DNA from: Flammeovirga sp. EKP202
GTDB taxonomy: Bacteria; Bacteroidota; Bacteroidia; Cytophagales; Flammeovirgaceae
Assembly: GCF_014534745.1 (NCBI RefSeq)
Contig: NZ_JACVVP010000008.1
Span: forward strand, 124,001-188,000
DNA length: 64,000 nucleotides
Reading direction: 5' to 3'
Both the position numbers and the translations under genes were made by a program. Position 1 is the first letter of the stretch. Each line of letters begins with the position of its first letter. Under the pieces are notes generated by a model, which saw only the letters and a program-made list of their open reading frames with translations, ran no database searches and was not told the DNA's origin. Positions 35,711-44,527 of this stretch are shown here, in pieces.

Positions 35711-36418
35711 ATGGAAACAATATTAGATGTATTGGCAATATTTGTGCTTATCGTAGAAGTTATATTGCTGTATCAATTAAGAGCAAATAGGCATGAGTTA
35801 AGTGCTAAAGTAAGGTCAATGGTACTTTTTGGGATTATTGTTTTCCCATTACTTGCCTTGCTGCTAGGTAATTATCATGTTTTTGTGTCGTCAAAAGAGT
35901 CTACAACGTGTCAAAGTTGTCACGTCATGTCTCCAATGGCAAATGATATGATGTTTGATTCTCATTCTCAAACATTAGCAGCTAGACATTATCAAAATGG
36001 ATGGATTGCTGAGCATGAGTGTTATAGCTGTCACGCGGATTATGGTTTTCAAGGAACTATGAAAGCGAAGTTAGATGGTTACCGTCACTTAATGAGATAT
36101 GTAACGAAGACTTATACAGAACCGATTCGTTATAGAGGTGAATTTAATTCAATGAACTGTTATGGGTGTCACCAAGGATCAAGAACTTTTGAAGCGGTTG
36201 ATGAACATGCTCCAGTTGTTGAGAATTTAATGGGTGATGATCCTTCAATTTCTTGTTTAAACTGTCACGGACGAGCTCACCCGGAACCTTCAAAAAGAAC
36301 TCCTGGTAGCAAAGAGTATAAATGGCTTTCAGATCCAAAAGTGAAGGAAGTTGTCAATGCTCAAGAAGTTAAAGATTACATTAATACACTTGCTGCTTCA
36401 GCAGAACAATCAAAATAA
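35711..36418 (+). CDS. NapC/NirT-type tetraheme quinol dehydrogenase
   Basis: 235 residues. Two hydrophobic segments (about 5-22 and 36-53) precede the heme domain, where most NapC/NrfH proteins have one. Four CxxCH heme motifs are at residues 67-71, 104-108, 150-154 and 182-186. Its family passes electrons from membrane quinol to a periplasmic reductase. It follows napA by 21 bases, so it is the likely direct electron donor to NapA, possibly without a NapB diheme intermediate. Confidence 0.9.
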   Translation: METILDVLAIFVLIVEVILLYQLRANRHELSAKVRSMVLFGIIVFPLLALLLGNYHVFVSSKESTTCQSCHVMSPMANDMMFDSHSQTLAARHYQNGWIAEHECYSCHADYGFQGTMKAKLDGYRHLMRYVTKTYTEPIRYRGEFNSMNCYGCHQGSRTFEAVDEHAPVVENLMGDDPSISCLNCHGRAHPEPSKRTPGSKEYKWLSDPKVKEVVNAQEVKDYINTLAASAEQSK

Positions 36419-36419
36419 C

Positions 36420-36608
36420 ATGAGAAAAGTATTTATAGAAAGTATGTTGGTGATTGTTGGTTTAGCAATCTCTATTCCCTACATCATTTTTCCGAACCCT
36501 TATCTAATGTTCTTATTTGTATTTGTTGCTCAACCTTGTATTGGAGTGGCAGTCGCATTAGTACTATGGGAAGTCTACAAAGATTTGACTAGTAATGATA
36601 TTTTATAA
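36420..36608 (+). CDS. Small two-helix membrane protein in the nap operon, 62 aa
   Basis: The ATG at 36420 lies one base after the stop of the tetraheme gene, so translation is coupled. The 62-residue product has two hydrophobic helices (about 6-24 and 28-49) split by the PNP turn of IIFPNPYLM, and a charged tail (WEVYKDLTSNDIL). I do not recognise a family, and it is not NapE-like by any motif I can see. By position it may help assemble or dock the nitrate reductase with its quinol dehydrogenase. A terminator follows, so it ends the nap operon. Confidence 0.8.
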   Translation: MRKVFIESMLVIVGLAISIPYIIFPNPYLMFLFVFVAQPCIGVAVALVLWEVYKDLTSNDIL

Positions 36609-36638
36609 AAAGTTTTTAGTCTAATCTTATTAAATATT

Positions 36639-36678
36639 AGGTCTTGTATTCCGTTATTTAGAATACAAGACCTTTTTA
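36639..36678 (+). terminator. Terminator of the nap operon
   Basis: A perfect 13-bp stem, AGGTCTTGTATTC / GAATACAAGACCT, with a 9-base loop is followed by a T-tract. It separates the nap operon from moaA. Confidence 0.92.
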
Positions 36679-36719
36679 TTTATTAAATTGCAAATTCATT
36701 TTACCACAAATACAATCAC

Positions 36720-37688
36720 GTGTTAACAGATAAGTTTCAAAGACAAATCAAATATTTAAGATTAGCAGTCACAGATAGATGCAATCTAAGATGTACTTAT
36801 TGTATGCCTGAACATATGAAATTCGTTCAGAAAGATAAGCTATTGTCCTTTGAAGAAATGTTGAGATTGGTAAGTCTTCTTGCGAAACATGGCGTAGAAA
36901 AAGTAAGAATCACTGGAGGGGAGCCTTTTGTAAGGAAAGGTTTGATTAATTTTCTGAGAGAATTAGTGAAGATAGAGGGGATTAAGAAGGTGGCAATTAC
37001 AACAAATGGAGTTATGCTAGATGAGTACTTAGATGAACTTCATGAAATAGGAATAAAAGATATTAATCTAAGTCTTGATGCGACAACCAAAGAAAAATTC
37101 TTTGAGATAACTCGTAGAGATGACTTTGATAAAGTAATGTCCTCTCTCAAAATGATAGTTTTGAAAGGGTTTAAAGTCAAGGTGAATATGGTGGTTATGG
37201 AAGGTAAGAACACCGAAGAGATTATACCACTAGCCAAGTTTGCTGAAATCTATCCTATTCAGATCCGTTTTATTGAGGAAATGCCTTTCAACGGTAAAGG
37301 AAAGGAAGTTACTAAAAGCTGGAATTACATAGATATTGAAAATGAACTTCAAAAAGAGTTCAATGATTTGAAGGAACTTGAGGGTTCGTCAACAGCCAAA
37401 GTGTATCATTCAAAGAAATTAATAGGCTCATTAGGGATTATTCCTGCTTTTACGAGAACTTTTTGTGGGACGTGTGATCGTTTAAGAATAACATCTTTAG
37501 GGCAATTGAGAAATTGTTTATACTCTCAAAAAGGAATAGATCTTAAAGCAGTTATAAGAGAAGGGTGTTCAGATGAAGAACTTATTCAAAAGGTTCAAGA
37601 ACACTTGCTGTTGAAAAGGGCTTCAGGTTTTGATGAAGAAAAGAATCATAATAAGGATTTAGACTCCATGTCTTTAATTGGGGGATAA
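36720..37688 (+). CDS. moaA: GTP 3',8-cyclase
   Basis: Radical-SAM enzyme that begins molybdopterin synthesis from GTP. It starts at a GTG. The 322-residue protein has the N-terminal radical SAM cluster C21-x3-C25-x2-C28, the RITGGEPFVR motif, and the C-terminal second [4Fe-4S] site FCGTCDRLRIT with the distal cysteine in RNCLYS. It ends in the conserved GG needed for activity. It provides the cofactor for the adjacent NapA. A terminator on each side makes it a single-gene unit. Confidence 0.96.
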   Translation: MLTDKFQRQIKYLRLAVTDRCNLRCTYCMPEHMKFVQKDKLLSFEEMLRLVSLLAKHGVEKVRITGGEPFVRKGLINFLRELVKIEGIKKVAITTNGVMLDEYLDELHEIGIKDINLSLDATTKEKFFEITRRDDFDKVMSSLKMIVLKGFKVKVNMVVMEGKNTEEIIPLAKFAEIYPIQIRFIEEMPFNGKGKEVTKSWNYIDIENELQKEFNDLKELEGSSTAKVYHSKKLIGSLGIIPAFTRTFCGTCDRLRITSLGQLRNCLYSQKGIDLKAVIREGCSDEELIQKVQEHLLLKRASGFDEEKNHNKDLDSMSLIGG

Positions 37689-37718
37689 AAAAGAGGTAAT
37701 TTAAATTACCTCTTTTTT
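37687..37718. terminator. Bidirectional terminator (32-base palindrome)
   Basis: A perfect 32-base palindrome centred on TTTAAA, with six As at one end and six Ts at the other, overlaps the moaA stop and lies just before the stop of the convergent lipoprotein gene. It can end both transcripts. Confidence 0.85.
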
Positions 37719-37724
37719 TATGCT

Positions 37725-38210
37725 TTATTGAACTTCGTAAACACCATAAAATTTGATGCCTCTAGTTCTAGCGTTGGAAGCACGTTGAGCTTCAAAAGGA
37801 TCATCACCCATTCTGTATGATCTACAAGTTCCTCCAATAACTTCAATTTCCTGACCAAATGGGCCGTTAAACCAAGCGCCATCACCAGCTCCAGCTTCAG
37901 AGTCATCTTCAAAAGCTTGTACAGTATATTTTCCAGGAGATAATTGAGCAGTGAAAATACTACTCATTGTTGTTCCTCCGCAAGCAGGGTTGTTTGCTGC
38001 TTGAATTAAAACTCCTCTAGTAATTTCAGTTGAGGTTCTACTATCAAAAATGACAATTGTAATCGCTTGGTCCCCTAAGAAACCAGAGTTACTATCTGCC
38101 CAAAATGAAATGTCTCCAGGAATGATTTCTTCTTCTCCGTCACTACTACATGAGATAATAAATAAAGGAATTGAGATGAACAGTATGAGTTTAGAAATTA
38201 ATTTTAACAT
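37725..38210 (-). CDS. Hypothetical lipoprotein, 161 aa
   Basis: The signal peptide KLISKLILFISIPLFIISC puts a lipidated cysteine at residue 21, followed by an acidic SSDGEEE spacer. The mature part includes FLGDQAITIVIFDS, then a GKYTVQAFEDD segment, resembling an Ig-like or carboxypeptidase-regulatory-like beta sandwich. Three further cysteines are seen. Function unknown. It is convergent with moaA and divergent from the nitroreductase. Confidence 0.82.
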   Translation of the reverse strand: MLKLISKLILFISIPLFIISCSSDGEEEIIPGDISFWADSNSGFLGDQAITIVIFDSRTSTEITRGVLIQAANNPACGGTTMSSIFTAQLSPGKYTVQAFEDDSEAGAGDGAWFNGPFGQEIEVIGGTCRSYRMGDDPFEAQRASNARTRGIKFYGVYEVQ

Positions 38211-38230
38211 GATGAATTATTCTAAATGAT

Positions 38231-38238
38231 TAAATTTG
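38231..38238 (+). promoter_or_regulatory. Possible -7 element of the nitroreductase gene
   Basis: TAAATTTG matches the TAnnTTTG motif in the plus direction, 110 bases before the nitroreductase start. Confidence 0.25.
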
Positions 38239-38289
38239 CACTAATTGGATGATTAGTTATTTGAATTATTAAATAAATAATGATTAAGA

Positions 38290-38297
38290 CAAAAATA
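38290..38297 (-). promoter_or_regulatory. Possible -7 element of the 161-aa lipoprotein gene
   Basis: The minus strand reads TATTTTTG, matching TAnnTTTG, about 80 bases before the lipoprotein start. Confidence 0.28.
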
Positions 38298-38347
38298 ATA
38301 ATCGTTTAATAAAACTGACAATTAAAGTATTTAATCGGACAAGAAAA

Positions 38348-39082
38348 ATGACTAACAGTGCAAAATATTTTGATGAGATTGTTCAATCTAGACGATCTGT
38401 GCGTATTTACGATCAAGAATCAGATTTTGATCATAGTGCAGTACAAAGAAGTCTTGAAAGGGCAACTCTCTCCCCCAACAGTTCTAATATGCAAATGTGG
38501 GAGTTCTACAGAATTACTTCTGAGGACTTAAAAAAGGAAGTAGCGGAAAATTGTATGCGTCAAAAGGCGGCAACAACTGCTAGAGAATTGGTATTATTTG
38601 TTGTTAGACCAAAGCTATGGAAAGAAAGAGCTGCTTTCAACCTTGAAAAAATGAAGGCTTCTTTTCCAGAAGATATGCCACAAAAAGATAAAGACAGAGC
38701 TTTGAGTTATTATGAGAAGTTGGTCCCTATCTTGTATAACAACGATAATTTTGGTGGATTAAAAAGCTTTTTCAAAAAAGTATATGCATGGTACGTTGGA
38801 TTTAAAAAGCCCATGTACAGACAGGTGACCAAAACGGATGTTCGCATCACATTGCATAAGAGTGTGTCATTGGCGGCAATGACTTTCATGTATAGTATGA
38901 AAGCAGAAGGATATGATACCTGTCCAATGGAAGGATTTGATAGTAAAAGAATCAAGAAGCTTTTAGATCTTCCAAAAGATGCAGAAATCAGTATGGTGAT
39001 TGGTTGTGGGGTCGCCGCTGAAGGTGGTATTTACAATGAAAGAACTAGGGTTTCGAAGGAAAAAGTAATTTTTGAAAAATAG
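38348..39082 (+). CDS. Nitroreductase family flavoprotein
   Basis: 244 residues, cytoplasmic, FMN-binding. It shows the N-terminal QSRRSVRIY phosphate-binding motif, the LSPNSSNMQMWEF motif, and the C-terminal MVIGCGVAAEGGIYNERTR region. It has a longer middle segment (about residues 90-150) than small nitroreductases. The substrate cannot be named from sequence. It stands alone and is convergent with an unrecognised gene. Confidence 0.9.
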   Translation: MTNSAKYFDEIVQSRRSVRIYDQESDFDHSAVQRSLERATLSPNSSNMQMWEFYRITSEDLKKEVAENCMRQKAATTARELVLFVVRPKLWKERAAFNLEKMKASFPEDMPQKDKDRALSYYEKLVPILYNNDNFGGLKSFFKKVYAWYVGFKKPMYRQVTKTDVRITLHKSVSLAAMTFMYSMKAEGYDTCPMEGFDSKRIKKLLDLPKDAEISMVIGCGVAAEGGIYNERTRVSKEKVIFEK

Positions 39083-39105
39083 GATTATTCAATAATATTA
39101 TAGAA

Positions 39106-39195
39106 AGAGCTATCATTATTTTAGGAAGCTATTATGATTGATATTAAACTAAAAATATCACTCTAATAGCTTTTTAATGAAATATTGATAGCTCT
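39106..39195. terminator. Nested three-stem bidirectional terminator
   Basis: Three inverted repeats are nested on one axis: outer AGAGCTATCA / TGATAGCTCT (39106-39115 with 39186-39195), middle AAGCTATTA / TAATAGCTT (39126-39134 with 39164-39172) and inner TGATATT / AATATCA (39139-39145 with 39154-39160). It lies between convergent genes and T-rich sequence follows both the middle and the outer stem. Confidence 0.75.
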
Positions 39196-39199
39196 TCTT

Positions 39200-39637
39200 T
39201 TATTCCGTTATAACTTCTTCTTCGATCAAGCCTAAGTATTTTACAGTCAGATTGCTGTTTTTGTGTGATGGATGGAATAAAGTTTTCAAATTTATCGTTT
39301 GTCCATCGTTATTTAGTAAGATTCTAAATAAGGCTTGCTCATTAGGGTTTTGTTCCTTTACCCATAAGTATTTATAGTCTTTTAGATCAATAGGATCATC
39401 ATCAACTGTATTAATATAGGCTACTTCTGAAATTAGAACTTCTTTGTTATAAAAATCCCAAGTGATAAGATGTGGGTTCTTTAATTGTTGACTTACGACC
39501 TTGATAAAGTGTAAGTTAGAGACCTTTGCAACGTCTTTTCTGTGACTGATTTGTTCCCAAATTGCGGAAATTTCGGTATTATTCACGGTATTAAAAAATT
39601 GTTGTTCGAACTTTGTTTTTGTTTTATAACGTTTCAA
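39200..39637 (-). CDS. Hypothetical cytoplasmic protein, 145 aa
   Basis: 145 residues with no signal peptide or membrane segment. The N-terminus is basic (KRYKTKTKFEQQF), and the rest alternates strand-like pieces (HLITWDFYNKEVLISEVAYI) with acidic loops. I recognise no family. It ends at the nested terminator and its start is divergent from the nqr operon. Confidence 0.75.
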   Translation of the reverse strand: MKRYKTKTKFEQQFFNTVNNTEISAIWEQISHRKDVAKVSNLHFIKVVSQQLKNPHLITWDFYNKEVLISEVAYINTVDDDPIDLKDYKYLWVKEQNPNEQALFRILLNNDGQTINLKTLFHPSHKNSNLTVKYLGLIEEEVITE

Positions 39638-39772
39638 TATACAATATATGATATAATAGTCATTTTAAATAATTTGTTAATTCCTAAAAATATATTCATT
39701 GTTATTCAGGATTTTTTGAAAATTTGACGAAAATCACTAGCCAATTAAGTTTCAAAGCAGATATGAATTTAT

Positions 39773-39780
39773 TAAGTTTG
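39773..39780 (+). promoter_or_regulatory. Predicted nqr operon promoter
   Basis: TAAGTTTG is an exact TAnnTTTG -7 match 46 bases before nqrA. A TTTC at 39750-39753, 19 bases upstream, is one base from the TTTG -33 element. Confidence 0.5.
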
Positions 39781-39826
39781 CACATAAAAATATAGGAGCG
39801 TTTACTCTGTCACTCGATAATATCCG

Positions 39827-41185
39827 ATGTCTAATAACGTGAAATTAAAAAAAGGGTTTGATATCAAACTAGTAGGCGAGGCTGCAGAAAGCATCGCTAA
39901 GAATATTGATACACCCACAACATTTGCCATTAAACCAGAGGACTTCCCTGGGATGATTCGTCCTAAGGCTGTGGTTAAAGTAGGCGAGAAAGTAAAGGCA
40001 GGTGACCCAATCTTAATTGATGGGAAATTAGAAGAAGTTAAATATACATCACCTGTAAGCGGCGAAATCGTTGAAATCCAACGTGGAGAACGCCGTAAGT
40101 TACTTGCAGTCGTAGTTAAAGCTGACGCGCAAGTAGAATACAAAGAGTTCCCTGTGAAACCTATCGATCAGGTTAGCAAAGAAGAAGCACAAGCTATTCT
40201 TCTTGAAAGTGGTGTGTGGCCGCAATTAGTGCGTCGTCCATATGCTGTTGTTGCTAACCCTTCAGATACACCAAGAGCTTTATTTGTATCAGCATTTGAT
40301 AGCCATCCTTTGGCACCAAATTATGAGTTCACTTTGAAAGGTCAAGAAAGCTTTATCCAAGCTGGTATTGATGTATTGAAAAAGTTTGCTCCTAAGGTGT
40401 ACCTTGGATTAAGTGGTTCAAAATCTTCTGCATTGTTTGATGGTCTTGCAGGCGTTGAGAAAAACAAATTCTCAGGTCCTCATCCAGCAGGTAACGTAGG
40501 TGTGCAAATTCACCACACTGCACCTGTTACAAGTGCTAATGATGTAGTTTGGACTATTTCTCCAGAAGGTTTAGCTCAAGTAGGTAAACTTTTCAAAGAA
40601 GGTAAATATGATGCCAAAAGAATCATTGCAGTAGCTGGTCCTAAAGTTGATAAGCCAGAGTATGTTGAAACATACGCAGGTGTAAACTTAGAGACAATCT
40701 CAGTAGCGAAAATCAAAGGTGATAATGTTCGTGTAGTTTCAGGAAACGTTTTAACAGGTTATGCTGTTGGTAAGAACGGATTCTTGGGTTATTATTCTAA
40801 CATGGTTACTGCCCTTGAGGAAGGAAATAAAGCACGTTTCTTCTTATCAGATGGGTGGTTAGCACCAATCACAAGCCGTTTAAGCTTCCACAAAGCGTTC
40901 GGTTTATTAGGTAGCACTTCTAAGAAGTATGCACTTGATACTAACACAAACGGTCAAGACAGACCATTTGCAGTAACAGGTAGCTTCGAGAAGGTAGTAC
41001 CTATGGATATTTATCCAATGTACTTGTTGAAAGCTATCCTTGCTTATGATTATGAGAATATGGAGGCATTAGGAATCTATGAAGTAGCAGAAGAGGATTT
41101 AGCTCTTTGTGAATTCATTGACGTTTCTAAGCACGATATTCAAAAGATTGTACGTCAAGGTTTAGATACAATGCGTTTGGATTAA
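39827..41185 (+). CDS. nqrA: Na+-translocating NADH:quinone reductase subunit A
   Basis: 452 residues, the cytoplasmic-side subunit linked to quinone binding in the Na+-pumping NADH dehydrogenase. Typical features are the N-terminal biotinyl-like beta region (KLKKGFDIKLVGEA, then VKVGEKVKAGDPILID), the GIDVLKKFAPKVYLGLSGS region and the GPHPAGNVGVQIHH motif. No membrane helices. It is the first gene of nqrABCDE, with codon choice typical of highly expressed genes. Confidence 0.96.
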   Translation: MSNNVKLKKGFDIKLVGEAAESIAKNIDTPTTFAIKPEDFPGMIRPKAVVKVGEKVKAGDPILIDGKLEEVKYTSPVSGEIVEIQRGERRKLLAVVVKADAQVEYKEFPVKPIDQVSKEEAQAILLESGVWPQLVRRPYAVVANPSDTPRALFVSAFDSHPLAPNYEFTLKGQESFIQAGIDVLKKFAPKVYLGLSGSKSSALFDGLAGVEKNKFSGPHPAGNVGVQIHHTAPVTSANDVVWTISPEGLAQVGKLFKEGKYDAKRIIAVAGPKVDKPEYVETYAGVNLETISVAKIKGDNVRVVSGNVLTGYAVGKNGFLGYYSNMVTALEEGNKARFFLSDGWLAPITSRLSFHKAFGLLGSTSKKYALDTNTNGQDRPFAVTGSFEKVVPMDIYPMYLLKAILAYDYENMEALGIYEVAEEDLALCEFIDVSKHDIQKIVRQGLDTMRLD

Positions 41186-41226
41186 TTTGGTGTACTATTA
41201 AAAATTAGTTTAATATCTTATAAGAC

Positions 41227-42426
41227 ATGAAATTCATTCACGATCTCATAGAAAAACAAAAGCCTATGTTCGAAAAGGGTGGTAAGCTGGAGAAGCTTTA
41301 CTATGTTTTCGAAGCAGGTGAAACGTTTATGTTCACTCCTCCGGATGTGACTAAAGCGAAAGGTGTTCAGGTACGTGATGCAGTAGATTTAAAGCGTGTG
41401 ATGATGACTGTAGTTATCGCACTTCTTCCTGCTATCATTTTCGGTTTATGGAACGTAGGTTACCAACACCACATTGCAACTGGTGAAGCTGCATCAGTTG
41501 GAGAGCAATTGTTAATTGGTTTACAATTATCGTTACCAATTATTATCGTTTCTTATGCAGCAGGTGGTACTGTAGAGGCCGCTTTCGCCGTATTTAGAAA
41601 TCACCCTATCACAGAGGGTTTCTTAGTAACAGGTATCCTTATTCCATTAGTATTACCAGCAACTATTCCATTATGGCAAGTTGGTTTAGCTTCAGCTTTC
41701 GCTGTATTAGTAGCTAAAGAGGTATTCGGTGGTGTAGGTATGAATATTTTGAACGTAGCATTAACTGCTCGTGCATTCTTATACTTCGCTTATCCAGCAG
41801 CGATTTCAGGTGATAAAGTTTGGACTTACCTTGGTGAAGGAACATCTACAGTAGATGGTTTCACTGGTGCTACATTCTTAGGTTTAGCGGTTGAAGCTCA
41901 AAACCAAGGAGTTGCAGTTGCAGACTTCGTAGGTAAAGCTGCTCACTGGGCTTCAGATCCAATGAGTTTATTTATCGGTACAATCCCTGGTTCAATTGGT
42001 GAAACTTCTGCTTTAATGTGTTTGATTGGTGCATTAGTATTAATCTGGACTAAAGTAGCTGATTATAGAATCATCATTTCTGGTATCTTAGGTGCATTAG
42101 CAATGGGTGTTTTATTAAACGTTCTTGCTCCAGAAGGTGCTACTTACTTACAAATGCCAGCTTACTACCACTTAATCGTTGGTGGTTTCGCTTTCGGTAT
42201 TGTGTTTATGGCGACAGACCCAGTTTCTGCTTCGCAAACAAACTCAGGTAAGTGGATTTATGGTGCGTTAATCGGTGTAATGACGGTAATTATCCGTGTG
42301 TTAAACCCAGCGTATCCAGAGGGAATCATGTTAGCTATTCTTCTTATGAACGTATTAGCTCCATTGATCGACCATTATGTAGTAAATGCAAACAAAAAAC
42401 GAAGATTAAAACGTGCAACAGTCTAA
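41227..42426 (+). CDS. nqrB: Na+-translocating NADH:quinone reductase subunit B
   Basis: 399 residues with about nine or ten membrane helices. The covalent FMN attachment threonine is T216 in DGFTGATFLG. The conserved FMATDPVSASQTNSGK motif is also present. NqrB carries FMN and riboflavin and helps form the Na+ path. Its end overlaps the start of nqrC by 14 bases. Confidence 0.97.
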   Translation: MKFIHDLIEKQKPMFEKGGKLEKLYYVFEAGETFMFTPPDVTKAKGVQVRDAVDLKRVMMTVVIALLPAIIFGLWNVGYQHHIATGEAASVGEQLLIGLQLSLPIIIVSYAAGGTVEAAFAVFRNHPITEGFLVTGILIPLVLPATIPLWQVGLASAFAVLVAKEVFGGVGMNILNVALTARAFLYFAYPAAISGDKVWTYLGEGTSTVDGFTGATFLGLAVEAQNQGVAVADFVGKAAHWASDPMSLFIGTIPGSIGETSALMCLIGALVLIWTKVADYRIIISGILGALAMGVLLNVLAPEGATYLQMPAYYHLIVGGFAFGIVFMATDPVSASQTNSGKWIYGALIGVMTVIIRVLNPAYPEGIMLAILLMNVLAPLIDHYVVNANKKRRLKRATV

Positions 42427-43144
42427 CGGTTATGTCATCGGTTTTGCGGTAGCAATGACAGTTATCCTTGGTGGTATCTTGTCGTTTACTGCAGTTTCTC
42501 TTAACGAGAGACAAAAGGAAGAAGTAGCTTTGGATACTAAAAAGCAAATTATGCTTTCAGTACTTCCAGAAATGAGCGAATCTCCAAAGTCAGAAATTGC
42601 TAAAGTATATGATAGTCGTATCCAAGTTGTTGGTATCGATGGTCAAGCAATTGACGCTGCTGTTCTTGAGAAATTAGATATTTCTAAAGAGTGGAAAAAA
42701 TTAAAGAAAAACCAACCTGCAATTTTACCTATTTACAAATTCATGAGTAAAGATGGTAGTAGTGTAGAAAGTTATATCTTACCTATGTATGGTTATGGTC
42801 TTTGGAATGACATCTGGGGTTACTTTGCCTTAGAGTCTGACATGAATACTGTAAAAGGTGTGGTATTCTCTCACAAAGGTGAAACTCCTGGTTTAGGAGC
42901 TAGAATTGGTGATAAAGAGGTACAAGACCGATATATTGGTAAAAAGATCTTTGTTAATGGTGAGTTAAAGCCTACTTTCATGGTAAAAGGTGAAGGTAAA
43001 ACAGGTTTGCCTGATTATGAGGTAGACGGTTTATCAGGTGCAACTCTTACTGCAATTGGTCTTAATGAAATGGTTGATAGATACTTGAATCAATATAAGC
43101 CATTCTTGGAAAAAGGTGCTTCTGCGGTTTCAATGGCCCAGTAG
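42413..43144 (+). CDS. nqrC: Na+-translocating NADH:quinone reductase subunit C
   Basis: 243 residues from a GTG start inside the end of nqrB. One N-terminal membrane helix (about 7-29) anchors a periplasmic FMN-binding domain. The covalent FMN threonine is T211 in DGLSGATLTA, preceded by the GETPGLGARI motif. It takes electrons within the NQR complex. Confidence 0.97.
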   Translation: MQQSNGYVIGFAVAMTVILGGILSFTAVSLNERQKEEVALDTKKQIMLSVLPEMSESPKSEIAKVYDSRIQVVGIDGQAIDAAVLEKLDISKEWKKLKKNQPAILPIYKFMSKDGSSVESYILPMYGYGLWNDIWGYFALESDMNTVKGVVFSHKGETPGLGARIGDKEVQDRYIGKKIFVNGELKPTFMVKGEGKTGLPDYEVDGLSGATLTAIGLNEMVDRYLNQYKPFLEKGASAVSMAQ

Positions 43145-43187
43145 TTCGCAATTTGTTCACTATAGAATATAACAAAAAACGAAAAAA

Positions 43188-43835
43188 ATGAGCACAGAAA
43201 CTGTAGCAGCAAAAAAGTCAGAAGCTTTATTCTCGAAGAGAAGAAAAGCAATCGTGACTGATCCTTTGGACGATGATAACCCAGTAACAGTACAAGTATT
43301 GGGTATCTGTTCTGCCTTAGCGGTAACTTCAAAGTTAGAGCCAACATTGGTAATGTCAATTGCGGTAACATTCGTAATTATCTTCTCTAACTTAATCGTA
43401 TCGCTTTTACGTAATGCAATTCCTCAACGTATCCGTATCATCGTGCAGTTGGGTATTGTAGCATCACTTGTAATTATCGTAGACCAAGTATTGAAAGCTT
43501 ACCTTTATGATGTATCAAAAGTAGTAGGTGTATATGTAGGTCTGATCATTACAAACTGTATTGTAATGGGACGTCTTGAAGCATTCGCAATGGCTAACAA
43601 GCCTTACGATTCAATTCTTGACGGTCTTGGTTCTTCATTCGGATATGCATGGGTAATCTTGGTTGTAGCTTTCTTTAGAGAGTTATTCGGATCAGGTACT
43701 TTATTTGATATCCGCGTTTTACCAGAAGCTTATGTAAACAATGGTTTAATGACATCTCCAGTAGGTGCATTCATCATCATTGGTTTAATCATCTGGGTAC
43801 AACGTGCAAGAAACGGTTACGTAGAAGAGGCTTAG
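43188..43835 (+). CDS. nqrD: Na+-translocating NADH:quinone reductase subunit D
   Basis: 215 residues, about six membrane helices. With NqrE it holds an Fe-S centre within the membrane; the ligand cysteines are visible in LGICSALAVT and TNCIVMGRLEAF. A hydrophilic extension of about 30 residues precedes the first helix. It starts 43 bases after nqrC. Confidence 0.96.
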   Translation: MSTETVAAKKSEALFSKRRKAIVTDPLDDDNPVTVQVLGICSALAVTSKLEPTLVMSIAVTFVIIFSNLIVSLLRNAIPQRIRIIVQLGIVASLVIIVDQVLKAYLYDVSKVVGVYVGLIITNCIVMGRLEAFAMANKPYDSILDGLGSSFGYAWVILVVAFFRELFGSGTLFDIRVLPEAYVNNGLMTSPVGAFIIIGLIIWVQRARNGYVEEA

Positions 43836-43864
43836 AACAATCATCTTAAAAAAACGATCACAAA

Positions 43865-44476
43865 ATGGATTTATTAAATCTTGCAATTAAGTCGATCTTT
43901 ATCGACAACATGGTGTTCGCCTACTTCTTAGGAATGTGTTCTTATTTGGCCGTATCTAAGAAAGTGGACACAGCGTTAGGTCTTGGTTTGGCAGTAACGT
44001 TCGTATTGACGATTACTGTACCACTAAACTGGTTAGTATATAACTATATCTTAAAAGAAGGTGCATTAACTTGGTTAGGCGAGCAATATGCAGGCGTAAG
44101 CTTAGACTTCTTAACATATATTCTTTTCATTGCTGTTGTAGCATCTACAGTACAGTTGGTGGAAATGATTATCGAGAAATTCTCACCATCACTTTATGGT
44201 TCATTAGGTATCTTCCTTCCTTTGATTGCAGTAAACTGTTCAATCTTAGGTGCAGCATTCTTCATGGTGCCAAGAGAGTACTCTATCGTTGAAGCAGGTG
44301 TTTATGGTTTCTCATCAGGTATTGGTTGGTTAATCGCGATCATCGCATTAGCAGCTATCCGTGAGAAGATGAAATATTCAAACGTACCAGCTCCTTTAAG
44401 AGGATTAGGTATCACTTTCATCATTACAGGTTTGATGGGATTGGCATTTATGTCATTCATGGGTATTGCTCTATAA
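43865..44476 (+). CDS. nqrE: Na+-translocating NADH:quinone reductase subunit E
   Basis: 203 residues, about six membrane helices, homologous to NqrD but with inverted topology. The Fe-S cysteines lie in [10 protein letters not shown] and [12 protein letters not shown]. It starts 29 bases after nqrD. In most bacteria nqrF follows here, but this operon ends with a strong terminator and no nqrF is in the window. Confidence 0.96.
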   Translation: MDLLNLAIKSIFIDNMVFAYFLGMCSYLAVSKKVDTALGLGLAVTFVLTITVPLNWLVYNYILKEGALTWLGEQYAGVSLDFLTYILFIAVVASTVQLVEMIIEKFSPSLYGSLGIFLPLIAVNCSILGAAFFMVPREYSIVEAGVYGFSSGIGWLIAIIALAAIREKMKYSNVPAPLRGLGITFIITGLMGLAFMSFMGIAL

Positions 44477-44495
44477 GATATATAGAAATATCACC

Positions 44496-44527
44496 AAAAG
44501 GCATATTCTTCGGAGTATGCCTTTTTT
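44496..44527 (+). terminator. Terminator of the nqr operon
   Basis: The stem AAAAGGCATATTC / GAGTATGCCTTTT is closed by a C(TTCG)G tetraloop and followed by Ts. It marks the end of the operon after nqrE. Confidence 0.93.

Noticed and set aside
37687-37718. 32-base palindrome considered as a regulatory operator
   Set aside because: Its position between convergent genes and its A- and T-tracts fit a bidirectional terminator.
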